Made by a program: the position numbers and the translations under genes. Below, one piece after another: positions 23,498 through 34,690 of a stretch of DNA of 64,000 nt. How positions within the stretch are numbered: the stretch's first letter is position 1; each line of letters opens with the position of its first letter. The notes below the pieces were generated by a model that made no database searches, had not been told where the DNA came from, and saw nothing but the letters and a program-made list of their open reading frames with translations. The DNA comes from Catenovulum sediminis (GTDB taxonomy: Bacteria; Pseudomonadota; Gammaproteobacteria; Enterobacterales; Alteromonadaceae), in NCBI RefSeq assembly GCF_007289895.1, contig NZ_CP041660.1:62001-126000 (forward strand), in the 5' to 3' direction.

Positions 23498-23863
23498 CTA
23501 AAAAACAGCCTCATAATGAAGTTTTTTATGGCCTTGCATAGCACTAATATCATAGCCATCGAGTAACCAATTTATCTGCTGTCCGGTTAAAGTTATCATC
23601 TCTTCATTGTTGCGTGGCCACTGGAATTTTTCTTCGGCTAAACTCTTGTAATAGAGCACGAAACCGTTGTTTTCCCAAAAGAGGCACTTTATTTTATTAC
23701 GCTGGCGATTGGTGAAGGCGTATAAGTGACCTTCAAATGGATTGTGGCCAAGCTCACATTCAATAATGGCAGATAACCCGCGAAAGGATTTTCTAAAATC
23801 AACGGGCTGACAATAAAGGTAGACTTGTGTCAGTGAGATGTTGGGGCGCATCACTTGGTTCAT
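23498..23863 (-). CDS. tnpB: IS66 accessory protein TnpB
   Basis: A 121-residue protein of the IS66 Orf2 family. Typical stretches are VYLYCQPVDFRKSFRGLSAI, LYAFTNRQRNKIKCLFWENN and GFVLYYKSLAEEKFQWP. It is needed for efficient transposition in studied IS66 elements, although its biochemical role is unclear. The start overlaps the tnpA stop by 4 nt, so translation is probably coupled. Confidence 0.95.
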   Translation of the reverse strand: MNQVMRPNISLTQVYLYCQPVDFRKSFRGLSAIIECELGHNPFEGHLYAFTNRQRNKIKCLFWENNGFVLYYKSLAEEKFQWPRNNEEMITLTGQQINWLLDGYDISAMQGHKKLHYEAVF

Positions 23864-24168
23864 GACAACACCTGGGCCAACTGTTTAACCAGCTCAAGGT
23901 TTTGGTGTGTAATACCACTGACCTTGAGGCCGTTATTCAGATGAACGCTCAGTGGTTGACTGGTTGTATAGCTTTCCATGACTTGGACACGAGCAAATCC
24001 GTTGGTCACGGAATTAACATGGCTGGGTAAGTTAGCCAATTTATGCTTATGATAGCTTAAGCCGTTTTGACATAAATTATGCTGACGACAATAAGCCGCT
24101 TGAGTAAGCCCTGATGCTTGCCATTGTTCGATATGTGTTTGCCAGTATTCTTGTTTAGCGGTGAGCAT
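23860..24168 (-). CDS. tnpA: IS66 accessory protein TnpA
   Basis: A 102-residue protein of the IS66 Orf1 type. It opens AKQEYWQTHIEQWQASGLTQ, then AAYCRQHNLCQNGLSYH, a helix-turn-helix-like start shared by the family. First gene of the element, 82 bp inside its right end. Its stop overlaps the tnpB start. Confidence 0.93.
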   Translation of the reverse strand: MLTAKQEYWQTHIEQWQASGLTQAAYCRQHNLCQNGLSYHKHKLANLPSHVNSVTNGFARVQVMESYTTSQPLSVHLNNGLKVSGITHQNLELVKQLAQVLS

Positions 24169-24250
24169 GTTATTTCCTCGCGTGAATGATGAGGAAATTA
24201 TGCGGCTCTGAGATCTCGAAAGTAAGAACGTTAGTTCATTAGGCGCTTAC

Positions 24251-24898
24251 TCTGAAAATGGCGTTTTCACTCAATTAAGTCATGTCAACACGCGAATGTA
24301 CCGTGATAAAAACTTATCAATTGTCGTCGACTTTTATGATAAATCTTTATATAACAAGAATCATGGAGAGTTATTGTCTGATGATGTGGCAGAAGCTTTT
24401 TATTATAACAATTTAGCTTCTGAAGCTCTGATTAAAGAAAATTATCGGCAAGCATACCATTATTACTATAAAGCTCTAGATATCGCTCCGAATCTATCCT
24501 TTGTATGGAGTAATCTCGGCGCATTATTATCTCGCAACAATTTATACCCGTTAGCGGAACAATCCTACCTATATGCAATTGAATTAGACCCAAGTAAGAA
24601 AAATGTACTACTGAATTTAAGAGGCTTATACATTAAAACCAACCGCCCACAACTGGCGCGTTCTTTAGATAAAACAATTGATCGTTTGTATGGCGACAAC
24701 CCACACTATCTTAAATCAATTGCCGAAAAAGCCTTACTAGCAGGTGATATTGCAACAGCAGTCGAGTATATTCACAAAGCGAACGCGATATTGCCGGGTC
24801 TCATCGATCCGCAAAAAATCACCTTAACTAAAGGCGATAAAAAAATTGAATACGAAATCACACAGAACAAGTTAAAGGAAATTTATATTAAACAATAG
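24251..24898 (+). pseudogene. Transglutaminase-like/TPR lipoprotein, 3' part
   Basis: Continuation of the gene starting at 21420. Reading from TCT at 24251 gives SENGVFTQLSHVNTRMYRDK, joining exactly to codon 146 of the first half. HVNTR supplies the His expected in the transglutaminase fold and VVDFY the Asp. Two or three TPR units follow: ASEALIKENYRQAYHYYYKA, VWSNLGALLSRNNLYPLAEQ and LNLRGLYIKTNRPQLAR. An internal ATG at 24296 could in principle restart translation, but the product would have no signal peptide. In the intact state this was probably a periplasm-facing lipoprotein; its job is unknown. Confidence 0.88.
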
Positions 24899-24994
24899 CA
24901 AAACATCGTAACGTGCATAAATTGATAGCTTTGATGTACCACTTTTTTAGTCATCGGGTTAACATACCTGTTCCGAAATAAACAGAGCGACATT

Positions 24995-26845
24995 ATGACA
25001 AAAGAAAGTGGAATTTCTAGATTATTTAGCGCCTTGTGGGGAACACTTAACTTCACTCGCAAACTCGCACTTAATATGATTTTTTTTGGTGTTTTAATAG
25101 CTATCATTTTAACTGCAACATCAGAACGTGACAAAATAACCGTACCTAAGTCTTCAGCCCTAGTACTAAATTTAGCCGGTAATATAGTCGAACAAAAACA
25201 AGCTGTTGATCCGGTTGAAGCATTTTTGAACGAAACAATGGCAGATACGTCACAGCCCACCGAAATCCTGTTATCAGACATTCTTTTGGTATTAGACAAC
25301 GCACAGCATGACGATCGCATTAAAGTCATTGTGTTAGATTTACAACATTTGACAGGCGCAGGCATCAACAAACTGGAAACGATTGGCGATAAACTCAACC
25401 AGCTTAAAGCCAACGGTAAAAAAGTGGTTGCTGTTGGTGATTACTACAGCAAAGGCCAGTATTTCTTAGCGACCTATGCAGATGAAATCCTGATGCACCC
25501 AATGGGATTTGTTCAACTTGATGGGTTTAGTGTCTACAACACGTATTTTAAATCTGCACTCGAGAAATTAAAAGTTTCCACTTATGTTTTTAGAGTCGGT
25601 ACATATAAATCATTCGTCGAGCCATTTATTCGAGACAACATGAGCGAAGAAGCTAAAGAAGCCAATAAAGACTGGTTAATGCGGCTCTGGCATATCTACA
25701 AAACAGGGGTTGCACAAAGAAGAGATATTGATATTTCTGATTTTGACGAAAAGCTCGCAGCATTCGAAAGAAAATTTGAAGAAGCAAATTATGACCACGC
25801 TCAATATGCATTGAATAATAATTGGGTCGATCAACTTGCAACACGCGAAGAAATTGAACAAGTACTGGCAGAACAAGTAGGCTGGACAGATAACAAACGT
25901 AGTTACAACAAAATAAACTTTCAACAATATCTGACTTTAGTTCAATCACCAATACTACCAGATAAATCAGGCGATAAAGTCGCGCTGGTCGTTGCAAAAG
26001 GGACCATTTATGATGGCACTAAACCAGCAGGTGAAATTGGAGGTGATAGCACGGCAAAACTGCTAGAACGCGCTCGTTTGGACGATCAAGTTAAAGCAGT
26101 AGTAATCCGCATTGATAGCCCAGGAGGCAGTGCCTTTGCCAGTGAAATTATTCGCCGCGAGATAGAGTTATTGCAAGCAGCCAACAAACCAGTGGTTGCA
26201 TCAATGAGTACAACTGCCGCCTCTGGTGGTTATTGGATTGCCAGCAGTGCAGATCAAATATGGGCACATCCCAGCACAGTTACTGGTTCTATTGGCGTAT
26301 TTGGTTTAGCAATGACGTTTGAAAAGTCGTTAGGTGAATTAGGTATTCACGCTGATGGTATTTCAACAACCGAGTGGCCAGTATTGCACCCTGCCGTGCC
26401 GATTGAAGATAGAGTACAAAACATCTTACAGAAAAGTACTGAAAGAGTGTACCAGCGCTTCCTGCAACTCGTCTCGCAGAATAGAAATATGACGATTGAA
26501 GAAGCGAATAAAGTAGCACAAGGTCGAATTTGGATTGGTGAGCAAGCACAACAATTGGGCTTAGTTGATCATCTTGGCAATATGTCACAAGCTATAGAGG
26601 CCGCTGCAGAGTTAGCGGGTTTAGAAAACTATTCAACCAAATTAATAGAAGCTGAGCTGAGCCCACAGCAACAATTTATCAAAGAAATGTTAGGACAGGC
26701 ATATGCATGGTTTGCGGATCCCACTACAAAGAGCAAAACAGTACCTGTACAACAAGAACTGCTAAAATTGATACAAAATGTGAAAGCTATCAGTGAATGG
26801 AACGATCCAAAAGGGCAATACACTTTATGTATTGAGTGCCCATAA
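24995..26845 (+). CDS. sppA: Signal peptide peptidase SppA (long form)
   Basis: A 616-residue inner-membrane serine protease that degrades cleaved signal peptides. A TM helix lies at about 24-43. It has the tandem-domain build of the E. coli type. The catalytic Lys205 lies in RVGTYKSFVEPF in the first half and the nucleophile Ser410 in TTAASGGYWIAS in the second. These are close to Lys209 and Ser409 of the E. coli enzyme. VIRIDSPGGSAFASE, the oxyanion-region block, and HPSTVTGSIGVFG are intact. It has its own 96-bp upstream gap and ends before a strong terminator. Confidence 0.96.
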   Translation: MTKESGISRLFSALWGTLNFTRKLALNMIFFGVLIAIILTATSERDKITVPKSSALVLNLAGNIVEQKQAVDPVEAFLNETMADTSQPTEILLSDILLVLDNAQHDDRIKVIVLDLQHLTGAGINKLETIGDKLNQLKANGKKVVAVGDYYSKGQYFLATYADEILMHPMGFVQLDGFSVYNTYFKSALEKLKVSTYVFRVGTYKSFVEPFIRDNMSEEAKEANKDWLMRLWHIYKTGVAQRRDIDISDFDEKLAAFERKFEEANYDHAQYALNNNWVDQLATREEIEQVLAEQVGWTDNKRSYNKINFQQYLTLVQSPILPDKSGDKVALVVAKGTIYDGTKPAGEIGGDSTAKLLERARLDDQVKAVVIRIDSPGGSAFASEIIRREIELLQAANKPVVASMSTTAASGGYWIASSADQIWAHPSTVTGSIGVFGLAMTFEKSLGELGIHADGISTTEWPVLHPAVPIEDRVQNILQKSTERVYQRFLQLVSQNRNMTIEEANKVAQGRIWIGEQAQQLGLVDHLGNMSQAIEAAAELAGLENYSTKLIEAELSPQQQFIKEMLGQAYAWFADPTTKSKTVPVQQELLKLIQNVKAISEWNDPKGQYTLCIECP

Positions 26846-26903
26846 GGATTCAAATGCACGTAACCTGTACCCAGTGATCATTTTTAAGTGTAAATTAACA
26901 AAC

Positions 26904-26945
26904 TAAAAAGCCGGGCCACTTGATTTAAGTGACCCGGCTTTTTTA
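26904..26945. terminator. Bidirectional terminator between sppA and secF
   Basis: A stem of AAAAAGCCGGG and CCCGGCTTTTT with CACTT/AAGTG inside, one C-A mismatch and a short loop. Flanking A and T runs allow it to act on both converging transcripts. Confidence 0.9.
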
Positions 26946-26981
26946 TTAAATTGTCAAAAATATCTTTCTGGTAAACAATTT

Positions 26982-27923
26982 TTAAAGCAATGGATCCTGA
27001 TCCGCACCTTCTTTTTCGACTACCGTTGGGATCATATCTTCGCGGCTAATGCCTAATTTTAGCGCAGCTACACTTGCCACGAAAATTGAAGAATAGGTAC
27101 CAATGGCGACACCAAACAATAGTGCAGTTGCAAAACCATGAATAAGCGCCCCTCCTTTAAAGAACAATGCCAGTAATACCAACACGGTCGTTAAAGAGGT
27201 AATGGTTGTACGACTCAATGTCTGTGTGAGCGAGATATTAATTATCTCGGCGACGTTATCGATGCGAAGTTTACGAAAGTTTTCTCTGATTCGGTCAAAA
27301 ACAACAATGGTGTCATTTAATGAATAACCAATAACAGCCAATACAGCTGCCAATACAGTTAAATCAAACTCGATACCCAATACTGAGAAAAAACCAATAG
27401 TGATCACTACATCGTGTGTCAAGGCTAGTACACTACCCAACGCAAAGCGCCATTCGAATCTAAATGCAACATAGATAAGAATGCATATAAGTGCCACTAG
27501 CATGGCCAAACCACCCTGCTCTTTTAACTCCTCACCAACACTTGGGCCAACAAACTCGATCCGGCGCATTTGCGCTTCACCTGAGTCCGTGGTAGAAATC
27601 GCTTCTAACACATGATTACTCAAGGTCTCGGCTTTTACCGTATCTCTTGGTGCAAGACGAATTAAAACGTCAGAACTGGTGCCAAAATGCTGCACAACCG
27701 CATCACCAAAACCGCTCGCATCTAGTTTTTGGCGGATCTCTGACAAGTCTGCTGCTTTTTCATAGCCGACTTCGATTAAGGTACCACCGGTAAAATCTAA
27801 ACCGAATTTAAGGCCATTAACCGCTAGAGAAGCAATTGACCCCAAAAACAAAATCAAAGACAGTCCTATCGCCAGCTTAGCCTGCGACATAAAATTAACT
27901 GTCTCTTTCAATTTGAACCACAT
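26982..27923 (-). CDS. secF: Protein translocase subunit SecF
   Basis: A 313-residue RND-type partner of SecD that uses the proton gradient to pull exported proteins into the periplasm. One N-terminal helix (about 18-36) is followed by GLKFGLDFTGGTLIEVGYE, a periplasmic domain, and the block VIGYSLNDTIVVFDRIRENF with the conserved Asp in TM4. SRTTITSLTTVLVLLALFF follows. It lies 10 bp after secD and closes the queA-tgt-yajC-secD-secF group. Confidence 0.97.
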   Translation of the reverse strand: MWFKLKETVNFMSQAKLAIGLSLILFLGSIASLAVNGLKFGLDFTGGTLIEVGYEKAADLSEIRQKLDASGFGDAVVQHFGTSSDVLIRLAPRDTVKAETLSNHVLEAISTTDSGEAQMRRIEFVGPSVGEELKEQGGLAMLVALICILIYVAFRFEWRFALGSVLALTHDVVITIGFFSVLGIEFDLTVLAAVLAVIGYSLNDTIVVFDRIRENFRKLRIDNVAEIINISLTQTLSRTTITSLTTVLVLLALFFKGGALIHGFATALLFGVAIGTYSSIFVASVAALKLGISREDMIPTVVEKEGADQDPLL

Positions 27924-27933
27924 AGTCTCACTC

Positions 27934-29787
27934 CTAAATCGACAGCTTTTTAATTTTTCGTCCGCCTACTGAAGCATTGATAACGGCGCGCGTTACAACA
28001 ATAGCAGTAAACATAGATGTCACGATACCAATGGCTAAGGTTACAGCAAAGCCTTTAATTGGCCCTGTACCTACCGCAAACAGAATAACTGCAGCAATAA
28101 AAGTTGTAATATTGGCATCTGCGATGGTTGAGAATGCACTATCATAACCTTGATGAATGGCTTGTTGCGGGCCTCTACCATCGGTAATCTCTTCTCGAAT
28201 ACGCTCAAATATCAAGACATTTGCATCAACTGCCATACCAACGGTTAACACAATACCTGCCATACCCGGTAATGTTAAAGTCGCACCTGGAATCATTGAC
28301 ATAACACCGACAATTAATACTAGGTTTAAAGCAAGCGCAATATTCGCAACTACGCCAAAGCCACGGTAATACAACACCATGAAGGCCAATACTAAGCAAA
28401 AACCCCAGATAATGGCTGTCATGCCCAGATCAATATTTTCCTGACCTAAGCTTGGCCCAACTGTACGTTCTTCAACAATTTGAATTGGCGCAATCAAAGC
28501 ACCCGCCCGCAATAGCAAAGCAAGGTTTTGAGCTTCGTTTGCGCTATCAATACCTGTTATTCTAAAACTTCTGGCCAAACGCGCTTGAATGGTTGCAACA
28601 TTAATCACCTCTTTAATGGCTTCAAATTCAATTGACCCATCAGGCTTTCTACGTCCAGTTGGTTTATATTCAACAAACAAAGTTGCCATTGGTTTGCCAA
28701 TATTGTCCTTGGTAAAATGTGACATTTTGTTGCCACCTTGACCGTCTAGATCAATATTGACTTGTGGACGTTGATATTCATCAAAACTAGAATTTGCACC
28801 AGTAATATGGTTACCGGTTAGAATAACATCCTTTTTCAGGACAACGGGTCGCCCGGTTCTTCTGTCGTAATAAACTTCAGAGCCTGGTGGCACCCTGCCA
28901 GCGGCTGCAGCGGAAGGATCTGCATCCTCATCCACCTTGCGAAATTCCAATGTTGCTGTTGCACCCAAGATTTCCTTCGCACGTGCAGTGTCCTGAACAC
29001 CCGGTAACTCAACAACAATACGATCTGCACCTTGGCGCATTACCAAAGGCTCTGCTACACCAAGTTGGTTAACACGATTGCGAATAATAGTGATGTTTTG
29101 CTGTAACGCGTATTCTTTAACTTCTTTAATACGGGTTTCAGACATAATCGCCGTCAATGTTTTATCTTCAGAGCTACTTTCAGTAATCAATAATTCACGG
29201 TGTGCTTTGGTTAAATACTCTAAACCTTTTTCAAATTCTTGTTCGGATCGGAAACTAACTTTAACCCCGTTCGAATACTCTTGTAGACGATGATAGCGGA
29301 TACGTTCTTCACGTAGCTCAGAACGAAAATCCGCTAACATTTCTTCTTGTTTTTTCTGCAGCGCAACACTCATGTCGACTTCCATCAAGAAGTGCACACC
29401 ACCACGCAAATCCAGACCTAATTTCATAGGGCTGCCGCCAACATCTTCTAACCACTGAGGTTGAGCGGGCATTAGATTAAGTGCAACAATAAAGTTGCTG
29501 CCCAATGTTTGCATTGCGATATCACGCGCTTCTAGTTGCTCATCAGTATCTTTAAAACGAATCTGAATTTGATTGTTTTCAATACTAGCAGAGCGATATT
29601 CAATATTTTGTTCATCCAATGCAGAACGCACTGAATCCAATTGACTCAGTTCAACGTCACCACCGCGTGTCGCGGATATTTGAATTGCGGGATCTTCCCC
29701 ATATAAGTTAGGAAGCGCATACAAAAAACCTGTTGCTACTATAAATAGTACCAACAGGTATTTCCATAAAGGATATTTATTTAACAC
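27934..29787 (-). CDS. secD: Protein translocase subunit SecD
   Basis: A 617-residue subunit of the SecDF-YajC complex. After a first helix (about 8-26) come the large periplasmic P1 domain with [32 protein letters not shown] and VELPGVQD, and a six-helix block with [17 protein letters not shown], which holds the proton-relay Asp. The start is GTG at 29787, with AGGA about 7 nt upstream; no ATG is nearby and the N terminus [11 protein letters not shown] matches the family. It follows yajC by 12 bp and precedes secF by 10 bp. Confidence 0.97.
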   Translation of the reverse strand: MLNKYPLWKYLLVLFIVATGFLYALPNLYGEDPAIQISATRGGDVELSQLDSVRSALDEQNIEYRSASIENNQIQIRFKDTDEQLEARDIAMQTLGSNFIVALNLMPAQPQWLEDVGGSPMKLGLDLRGGVHFLMEVDMSVALQKKQEEMLADFRSELREERIRYHRLQEYSNGVKVSFRSEQEFEKGLEYLTKAHRELLITESSSEDKTLTAIMSETRIKEVKEYALQQNITIIRNRVNQLGVAEPLVMRQGADRIVVELPGVQDTARAKEILGATATLEFRKVDEDADPSAAAAGRVPPGSEVYYDRRTGRPVVLKKDVILTGNHITGANSSFDEYQRPQVNIDLDGQGGNKMSHFTKDNIGKPMATLFVEYKPTGRRKPDGSIEFEAIKEVINVATIQARLARSFRITGIDSANEAQNLALLLRAGALIAPIQIVEERTVGPSLGQENIDLGMTAIIWGFCLVLAFMVLYYRGFGVVANIALALNLVLIVGVMSMIPGATLTLPGMAGIVLTVGMAVDANVLIFERIREEITDGRGPQQAIHQGYDSAFSTIADANITTFIAAVILFAVGTGPIKGFAVTLAIGIVTSMFTAIVVTRAVINASVGGRKIKKLSI

Positions 29788-29799
29788 AGGAGTATCCTA

Positions 29800-30135
29800 T
29801 TAGATTGATTTGATTGTACCTTTAGGTAACACTGCTGTTACAGATGCTTTTTGTACTGCTACATCTACACCTTCAGCTAGTGTCATCAAGATAAAGTCTT
29901 TGTCGTCACTGACTTTAGCAACACGACCGACCATCCCACCTTGAGTTAAAATCTCGTCACCTTTAGAAATAGCGGCAATAAGTGCTTTGTGCTCTTTCAT
30001 ACGTTTTGCTTGCGGACGATAAAGCATGAAATAAAAAATTAAACCAAAAACAACTAACATAATAACCATTTGTAAACCGCCACCTTGTGGTTGAGCAGCA
30101 CCTTCGGCATATGCATTCGCAATTAAAAAATCCAT
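29800..30135 (-). CDS. yajC: Sec translocase accessory protein YajC
   Basis: A 111-residue protein with one TM helix at about 22-41 (VIMLVVFGLIFYFMLYRPQ). The family stretch RPQAKRMKEHKALIAAISKG follows, then DEILTQGGMVGRVAKV. It associates with SecDF at the inner membrane. It lies between tgt (26 bp) and secD (12 bp). Confidence 0.97.
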   Translation of the reverse strand: MDFLIANAYAEGAAQPQGGGLQMVIMLVVFGLIFYFMLYRPQAKRMKEHKALIAAISKGDEILTQGGMVGRVAKVSDDKDFILMTLAEGVDVAVQKASVTAVLPKGTIKSI

Positions 30136-30161
30136 AAAAATTCCCCTATCTAATTAAATTA

Positions 30162-31304
<1,143 letters not shown>

Positions 31305-31310
31305 TCACCA

Positions 31311-32363
31311 TTAATCTTGTTGCGGCTTTTGTCTACGTGTCAAAAACATCGAATCACCATAACTAAAAAAGCGGTATTTTTGCTGTATCGCCTCGTTATA
31401 GGCGCCCATTATATTATCTTTGCCGGCAAACGCCGAAACTAACATAATTAACGTCGATTCTGGTAAATGAAAATTGGTAAACATAGCGTCTATTATTTTG
31501 AATTCATACCCCGGGTAGATAAAAATACTGGTATCCCCCTGATATGGCTCAATGATATCTCGCTGTGCAAATTGAGCTGCACTTTCAATACTACGCACTG
31601 AGGTCGTTCCAACAGCGATTACACGGCCGCCACGTTTTTTACAGGCAACAATTGCATCCACAACATTTTGCGGAACATCAATATACTCAGCATGCATCTG
31701 ATGATCTTTTACATTATCAACTCTGATAGACTGAAATGTTCCAGCTCCTACATGCAAAGTAACATATTCAATTTGAACACCTTTATTGGCAAGTTGTTGC
31801 ATTAACTCTTCATCAAAATGCAAACCTGCGGTGGGTGCGGCTACAGCCCCTGGAATTTTGCCATATACGGTTTGATACCTTGTTTTGTCTGTTTCGTTAT
31901 CCGCACGATCAATATACGGCGGTAGAGGCATATGTCCGTGCGCTTCTAACAGATTCAAAACAGTTTCATCATTCGTAATTTGCAAGACAAACAAATCACC
32001 TCGGCGTTTAAGCATTTGTGCATTAATTGCATTTTCCAATACAACTTCTGCACCGGGCTTGAGCGCTTTGTTGGCGCGCACGTGCGCCAAAATCGTTTTA
32101 CCATCTAAGATGCGCTCAACCAGCACTTCAATTTTACCGCCCGATCGTTTTTGTCCTAGCAGACGCGCGGGTATCACCTTAGTATTATTAAAAATCAACA
32201 GGTCTTTATCCGTAACCAAATCAATCATTTGCGCAAATATTTTATGTTGAATATCGCCCGTATTGCCGTCCATAACGAGCAAACGCGATTCTGTGCGTTT
32301 TTCCGCCGGAAAACGCGCAATAAGTTCATCAGGGAGATCAAAAGAAAAATCGGATACTTGCAT
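31311..32363 (-). CDS. queA: S-adenosylmethionine:tRNA ribosyltransferase-isomerase QueA
   Basis: Moves the ribosyl group of S-adenosylmethionine onto preQ1-modified tRNA to give epoxyqueuosine. The 350-residue protein starts [20 protein letters not shown], matching the family. Typical blocks are [51 protein letters not shown] in the form [11 protein letters not shown], and [12 protein letters not shown]. The frame is open 39 codons further up to 32480, but those residues are unlike QueA. First gene of the queA-tgt-yajC-secD-secF group. Confidence 0.97.
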   Translation of the reverse strand: MQVSDFSFDLPDELIARFPAEKRTESRLLVMDGNTGDIQHKIFAQMIDLVTDKDLLIFNNTKVIPARLLGQKRSGGKIEVLVERILDGKTILAHVRANKALKPGAEVVLENAINAQMLKRRGDLFVLQITNDETVLNLLEAHGHMPLPPYIDRADNETDKTRYQTVYGKIPGAVAAPTAGLHFDEELMQQLANKGVQIEYVTLHVGAGTFQSIRVDNVKDHQMHAEYIDVPQNVVDAIVACKKRGGRVIAVGTTSVRSIESAAQFAQRDIIEPYQGDTSIFIYPGYEFKIIDAMFTNFHLPESTLIMLVSAFAGKDNIMGAYNEAIQQKYRFFSYGDSMFLTRRQKPQQD

Positions 32364-32579
32364 GCATAATTCACTTAGGTTTTTAGAGCGCGATAGTCTA
32401 TTGCGAGCGCTCTTTAATAGCAAGTTTTTGCATGCAAAAGCAACCGACAAGCAAATAATAGCCGTTTGCCGACAGTGCACAATAATGTACTAAAATTACA
32501 TATGATGGTAAATTAGATGTTAAAACGAGTGTTTATTCTTGTTAATAGCGACTTTTTGAAATAAAAATGAAATTTTATG

Positions 32580-32724
32580 TTGTAAAATTACATTTCAGCG
32601 CTATAATGAACCTATCTTTGAAAAACACGGTTTATCTGGTTTTTCTTGACATCCCTTTGTTAGTGCTTGAGTGCCTTTTATAGGCCAATTTTATTGCCCA
32701 GTCCCCCAACTGGGCTTTTTTTTA
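32580..32724 (+). ncRNA. Candidate small RNA gene (promoter and terminator pair)
   Basis: The 495-bp gap between queA and leuA has no protein gene. On the plus strand TTGTAA (32580-32585), a 16-bp spacer and a perfect TATAAT (32602-32607) form a good promoter. About 90 bp on, a hairpin GCCCAGT/ACTGGGC (32696-32715) is followed by eight Ts (32716-32723). This shape, with a long U tail, is typical of Hfq-binding small RNAs. The predicted transcript runs from about 32613 to 32724, about 110 nt. Both neighbouring genes are on the other strand, so it does not belong to them. The -35 lies inside an inverted repeat AATTTTA-N5-TAAAATT (32571-32589), a possible operator. I do not recognise the RNA. 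Confidence 0.5.
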
Positions 32725-32858
32725 TCCAAAATTTACCCTTTCTCTCGATAGATACCGCGCGCTCAACCCTATTATTGAAAATAATAACCCCCACAAACTG
32801 TATTCAAAAATCCAGTCAGCAGGGTTTATGACATTAGTATGCAATTAGAGTAGAACAG

Positions 32859-34535
32859 TTATACAACAGTCGTAGCTTGAGCTGCGGTAACTCTGTTAAA
32901 GCCATTTAACACAGCACTGATCGCCGCCGTCGCAATATTAGCGTGCTGCGCAACACCAAACCAGGTGTTGGCTTGTTCATCTTTTAATTCGATATAACAA
33001 ACGGCCTCAATTAAATCACCTTGGCCAATAGCATGCTCATGATAATTGGCGACTCTATACGCACTATTGTTATATCGGTTCAGAGCGGTCAACGCAGCAT
33101 CAATGGGGCCATTGCCTTTCCCTTGCAAATTAATTTGTTGATCTGCATGCTGAATCTTAAACGACAATTCAACCTCACCTTGAACTTCACGGGACAGACT
33201 TTCAAGATAACTAAGCGGTTTGTTAACTTGTAAATATTCACGCTGGAACACATCCGCAATTTCTTCCGCTTTCATTTCTCGGCCCGTTGTATCGTTAATC
33301 GCCTGCACGACCTTACTAAATTCAATTTGTAATTTTCGTGGTAGCTGGTATCCCTTTTGCTGCTCTAACAAAAAACTTACACCACCTTTACCAGATTGAC
33401 TATTCACTCGCACCACTGATTCATAACTGCGATTTAAATCAGCAGGATCGATGGGCAAATAAGGGACGCGCCAAAAATCATCTTGTTTTTGTACCGCAAG
33501 CCCTTTTTTAATCGCGTCCTGATGAGAGCCTGAAAACGCGGTAAATACTAATTCACCTGCATATGGATGCCTTGGATGTACCGGAATTTGATTACAGCTT
33601 TCGACTAAGGATTTCACCTTATCAATATCCGAAAAATCTAATCCAGGGTTAACCCCCTGAGAATACAAATTTAACGCCAGCGTGACCAAATCAACATTGC
33701 CTGTACGCTCACCGTTACCGAATAAACAGCCTTCAACCCTGTCAGCTCCGGCCATTACCGCCAACTCAGCCGCGGCGACCGCTGTCCCTCGGTCATTATG
33801 CGGATGTACGCTTAATATAATGGCATCACGGCGCTCAAGATTACGATGCATCCACTCAATTTGATCGGCGTAGGTATTCGGTGTATTCATTTCAACCGTC
33901 GCCGGTAAATTAATAATCATCTTGTTGTCGCTACCCGGCTGCCACACCTCGCTCACTGCATCACATACTTCTTTAGCAAATTCAATTTCGGTACTTGAGA
34001 AAACTTCCGGCGAGTATTGATATGTCCAGTTAACTTCATTTGCTTGTTCAGTTAAGGTTTTAACCCATTGAGTACCTTGAACTGCAATATTTTTAACACC
34101 GGCTTTATCCGTGCGATATACAATTTCACGAAAATCGGGTGCAAGCGGGTTATACATATGCAAAATAGCTTGCTTAGCACCCCGTAAACTTTCAACTGTG
34201 CGCTCAATCAACTCAAAGCGTGCTTGAACCAATACTTCAATAGTGACATCGTCTGGGATATGATTTTCTTCAATCAATAAACGCACAAAATTAAAGTCAA
34301 TTTCAGAAGCAGATGGAAAACCAACTTCAATTTGTTTAAACCCCATCGCAACTAAAGCTTTAAAAAATCTTAATTTGGTTTCAATTGACATCGGATCAAT
34401 GAGTGCCTGATTGCCATCGCGCAAATCAGTACTCATCCAAATCGGGGCTTTTTCAATATGTTTATTTGGCCATTGCCTATCGGTCAATTGCACACCTACA
34501 AATCGTTTGTATTTTAACGCTGGATTATCAATCAT
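32859..34535 (-). CDS. leuA: 2-isopropylmalate synthase (LeuA)
   Basis: Condenses 2-oxoisovalerate with acetyl-CoA, the first committed step to leucine. The 558-residue protein is of the longer type often called LeuA type 2. The catalytic domain has [50 protein letters not shown] (metal-binding HxH region HPHNDRG) and [20 protein letters not shown]-terminal leucine-feedback domain covers about 430-558. It is alone, without leuBCD, and faces an Lrp-family regulator across 155 bp of very AT-rich DNA. No leader peptide or attenuator is visible there, so control by the regulator is the likely route. Confidence 0.96.
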   Translation of the reverse strand: MIDNPALKYKRFVGVQLTDRQWPNKHIEKAPIWMSTDLRDGNQALIDPMSIETKLRFFKALVAMGFKQIEVGFPSASEIDFNFVRLLIEENHIPDDVTIEVLVQARFELIERTVESLRGAKQAILHMYNPLAPDFREIVYRTDKAGVKNIAVQGTQWVKTLTEQANEVNWTYQYSPEVFSSTEIEFAKEVCDAVSEVWQPGSDNKMIINLPATVEMNTPNTYADQIEWMHRNLERRDAIILSVHPHNDRGTAVAAAELAVMAGADRVEGCLFGNGERTGNVDLVTLALNLYSQGVNPGLDFSDIDKVKSLVESCNQIPVHPRHPYAGELVFTAFSGSHQDAIKKGLAVQKQDDFWRVPYLPIDPADLNRSYESVVRVNSQSGKGGVSFLLEQQKGYQLPRKLQIEFSKVVQAINDTTGREMKAEEIADVFQREYLQVNKPLSYLESLSREVQGEVELSFKIQHADQQINLQGKGNGPIDAALTALNRYNNSAYRVANYHEHAIGQGDLIEAVCYIELKDEQANTWFGVAQHANIATAAISAVLNGFNRVTAAQATTVV

Positions 34536-34690
34536 TTTTTCACTCCGGCTATTGCCATCAAATTATGACTCTATGATACAAAAGACGTGTACAATAAAAA
34601 TTGCTAATATCGAGCTAAAAACAAAATACTCGCAATATAATTTCAACAATATAGAATAAATTAAAATTATATTTCACCACTTCAAAAGAC

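Larger units (their letters stand above)
21866..24250. mobile_element. IS66-family insertion sequence (2385 bp)
   Basis: Ends are inverted repeats: GTAAGCGCTCAATGAAC on the left and GTAAGCGCCTAATGAAC on the reverse strand at the right, 15 of 17 identical. Both sides are flanked by the same 8-bp target duplication TCTGAAAA (21858-21865 and 24251-24258). Eight-base duplications and three genes in the order tnpA, tnpB, tnpC are hallmarks of IS66. All three genes are open, so the element looks recent and potentially mobile. It is inserted with its genes antisense to the host gene. Confidence 0.95.

Noticed and set aside
24296-24898. A separate 200-residue TPR protein gene starting at 24296
   Set aside because: The ATG is internal to the interrupted lipoprotein; the frame continues upstream to the target duplication and joins the first half.
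32696-32724. Terminator of leuA
   Set aside because: On the leuA strand the hairpin is not followed by a T run; the T run is on the plus strand, so it serves a plus-strand transcript.
34536-34690. Leucine leader peptide and attenuator in front of leuA
   Set aside because: No short open frame with Leu codons and no hairpin with T run on the leuA strand.
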